Source: Planctomycetaceae bacterium
GTDB lineage: Bacteria > Planctomycetota > Planctomycetia > Pirellulales > UBA1268
Reading direction: 5' to 3'
Assembly: GCA_030616935.1 (NCBI GenBank)
Contig: JAUWWJ010000091.1
Coordinates: forward strand, 1 to 6,593
DNA length: 6,593 nucleotides
Translations under genes and position numbers: made by a program
In this document: positions 4,739-6,593 of the stretch, one piece after another
Layout: each line of letters opens with the position of its first letter
Numbering within the stretch: the first letter of the stretch is position 1
The notes under the pieces: generated by a model
Told to the model about the DNA's origin: nothing
The model's database searches: none
Seen by the model: the letters and a program-made list of their open reading frames with translations, nothing else

Positions 4739-6593
4739 GCTTCCCCCATTGCTTTTTCTTCAGTACCACTGCCGTTGGATCATCAGGCCATGCATGCTTA
4801 GGATACCTTCGCTTCAGTTCTTTTTTGACGCCAGGATAGGTATTGACCCAGAAACTCTTCAAATCGGTGGTTCGCTGCTGCGGACGATTATTTGGTCCTA
4901 GGAGCTGTAGAAGCAGCGTCACTTGACCATCAACAATTGGGGGAACATGCGTTACGCCAAAGAGATTCTGGATTCGGATGCTCACCTCAGGCTGTTTACC
5001 CACGGCATACTCGATACGATATTTTTTTCCGTCTTGGAGCATACATTTTTCGGGTGCCAATCTGTTGACCTCTGCAACCATATCGTCTCCGAGGTACCTG
5101 CCAAAAACAGACTGCCAATTCATTGTTCGAATATCCTCAAATGACCGCAGCCCCTTAGCTCGACTCTTGGCCTGCTGAACGAGTATTTCATCGTTGAGAC
5201 ATATATTTATCAATCGCTCTGCTTGGACACTCTTGCTTTCCCTCAAAATTTGCTGGAGCCACTTTGCCCGCACCATGAACCCCCCTGCTTCCGAGTTCGC
5301 CGCCGGAAGCACCTCGCACGGCTTTCGAAGAGCCTCCTGAAAAAGAAGATCCGTCGCCGCACTTTCATTACCAACTGCACGTGGAGATTCTTCAAGAATC
5401 AGCCCATGCCAGGAAACAAGCCGTCGTTCTTCAACTCTTTTTTTCAATTGATTGAACAACAAATCATCGTGGACTGAAACATGTTTCCGCCAATCACTTC
5501 CCTCTGTTAGCCACTGTGGTTCAACTGCCGACGCAGCCCGCACCGTCACTTCGTTGCCCGCGTCATCGATATCAATCGCCAGGAAAAATTCTTCATGACG
5601 AACAGAACTTTTTTTATCAAGCCGTACGCCGCGGCCCCCAACCATTGTGCCACGATCTGCAGACCCTTTTCGAATACGACAAAGTCGATCAGGGTATGCC
5701 GTGAGAAAGACTTCTCGCAAAACACGCGAGGGATCTGCTGCCCTCGGTCCACATTTTTGTGAAATGAGATGGAAATATTGATCAGCCGACCTCAGGACTG
5801 ATCGGGCAGCATTATGATTCAGTGGCGGCAAACCCGACACATCAACATCGTTTCCTGTCGCGTGGAAATGCTGAAGAAGAAGCACCTTTTCATAGATATC
5901 TGATCGCACATGACTCTGAATCATGTCTCGCGGGCCCCTTCCACTCTGCCCACCGGCACGAAATGGATCTCGTTCTGTAAGCAATGCCGCAGCCACGGCC
6001 ACCTCCTGAAGAACCCCTCGCCTTGCACCCTCTATCAATAAAATCGCCAACCTCGGATGAATCGGTAACCTACTTACCTCTTTTCCCAACTCTGTCACGG
6101 GTTCGGACTTCCGACCAGCAGGAGAGTCTTTCTCAAGGCATCCAAGTTCTTCGAGTACTTGCAGCCCTCTTATCCGTGCATCGTCCGAAGGCTTTTGGAG
6201 CCACTGAAATGACTTTTCTTGTTGAAGCACACTCAGTGTCAGGAATGCTTGCGTCAAATCAGCCCGCACAACCTCTGGCAAGTCAAACCGGGGACGTCTG
6301 GCATGTTCGGTTTCATTCCATAGACGCCAGCATTTGCCCGGTCCTGTTCTTCCCGCTCGCCCAGCACGCTGTTCTGCTGAAGCCTGTGATATAGACACTG
6401 TCTGCAGTTCTGGCAGGCCCGTTGATGAAGAGATGTAAAGTTGGCGGGCTAGGCCACTATCGAGCACCGCCGTCACTCCCGAAATCGTAACCGAGGTCTC
6501 GGCGATGTTTGTGGAAAGAATAATTTTCCGACTACCATCACTTAGAAGAACTGCGTCCTGCTGTTCTGGTGGCAGGTCACCAAAAAGTTTTTC
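4731..6593 (-). CDS. hrpB: DEAH-box ATP-dependent helicase HrpB, C-terminal part; N-terminus beyond the right edge
   Basis: The frame is open to the right edge, so 620 residues of an expected 800-850 are visible; the in-frame GTG at 6476 is internal. Numbered from the edge, the second RecA-like lobe shows motif V, ILSTNIAETSVTISG (25-39), continuing into VLDSGLARQLY, and motif VI, QRAGRAGR (75-82), with the arginines that contact ATP in superfamily 2 helicases. The winged-helix/ratchet region includes ELGKEVSRLPIHPRLAILL (168-186). The HrpB-specific part follows, with AYPDRLCRIRKG and GRGVRLD (about 299-326) and the C-terminal signature DLKSFWVNTYPGVKKELKRR, then YPKHAWPDDP (577-606). That ending separates HrpB from its relative HrpA. 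The Walker A and DEAH motifs lie outside the window. HrpB is a cytoplasmic ATPase presumed to remodel RNA; its substrates are poorly known. Its stop overlaps the start of the following unknown protein. Confidence 0.95.
   Translation of the reverse strand, partial: EKLFGDLPPEQQDAVLLSDGSRKIILSTNIAETSVTISGVTAVLDSGLARQLYISSSTGLPELQTVSISQASAEQRAGRAGRTGPGKCWRLWNETEHARRPRFDLPEVVRADLTQAFLTLSVLQQEKSFQWLQKPSDDARIRGLQVLEELGCLEKDSPAGRKSEPVTELGKEVSRLPIHPRLAILLIEGARRGVLQEVAVAAALLTERDPFRAGGQSGRGPRDMIQSHVRSDIYEKVLLLQHFHATGNDVDVSGLPPLNHNAARSVLRSADQYFHLISQKCGPRAADPSRVLREVFLTAYPDRLCRIRKGSADRGTMVGGRGVRLDKKSSVRHEEFFLAIDIDDAGNEVTVRAASAVEPQWLTEGSDWRKHVSVHDDLLFNQLKKRVEERRLVSWHGLILEESPRAVGNESAATDLLFQEALRKPCEVLPAANSEAGGFMVRAKWLQQILRESKSVQAERLINICLNDEILVQQAKSRAKGLRSFEDIRTMNWQSVFGRYLGDDMVAEVNRLAPEKCMLQDGKKYRIEYAVGKQPEVSIRIQNLFGVTHVPPIVDGQVTLLLQLLGPNNRPQQRTTDLKSFWVNTYPGVKKELKRRYPKHAWPDDPTAVVLKKKQWGKHG

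Noticed and set aside
4313..4901. Two plus-strand open frames of about 90 residues opposite the unknown protein and the hrpB end
   Set aside because: No convincing start signals or protein features; the minus-strand genes are better supported by overlap, spacing and family match.
5984..6394. 136-residue plus-strand open frame
   Set aside because: It lies opposite conserved HrpB helicase motifs, has proline-rich composition typical of an antisense shadow and no recognisable domain.
6474..6476. GTG at 6476 as the start of hrpB
   Set aside because: The frame continues upstream to the window edge through helicase motif V (STNIAETSVTISG), so this GTG codes for an internal valine.

Overview
The window holds six protein-coding genes, all on the minus strand and closely packed, so transcription runs from right to left. 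Two are cut by the window edges. No RNA gene, mobile element, CRISPR array or long repeat was seen. The likely source is a bacterium of the Planctomycetota, probably a marine or otherwise environmental one. This rests on the secreted domain at the left edge, which has the wording of a module common in planctomycete sulfatase and glycosidase-type proteins, and on the style of the sugar kinase. It is recall-based inference, not a database result. GC content looks close to one half by eye.

In transcription order: (1) 6593-4731, the C-terminal part of the DEAH-box helicase HrpB, whose N-terminal ATPase motifs lie beyond the right edge; (2) 4738-4094, a 214-residue cytoplasmic protein of unknown function that starts inside the last codons of hrpB; (3) 4017-3031, a D-isomer-specific 2-hydroxyacid dehydrogenase; (4) 2987-1890, a dehydrogenase of the malate/L-lactate (Ldh) family; (5) 1870-773, a PfkB-family sugar-acid kinase of the 2-keto-3-deoxygluconate kinase type; (6) 721 to beyond base 1, the N-terminal 240 residues of an exported, probably lipid-anchored protein ending in a carbohydrate-enzyme-associated beta-sandwich-like domain.

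Genes 3, 4 and 5 look like one metabolic unit: two NAD(P)-dependent 2-hydroxy/2-keto acid oxidoreductases from unrelated families followed by a kinase for a 2-keto-3-deoxy sugar acid. A candidate sigma70-type promoter lies in the 76-base gap before gene 3. The secreted protein follows the kinase by only 51 bases and may belong to the same transcript, which would fit a sugar-acid or polysaccharide use pathway. No aldolase, dehydratase or transporter is visible here, so the substrate cannot be settled. The helicase and the unknown protein form a separate, overlapping upstream pair.

No stretch longer than about 80 bases lies outside a gene. Nothing here amounts to a clear new system. The items most worth a second look are the uncommon enzyme trio, the exported protein and the unknown protein coupled to hrpB.
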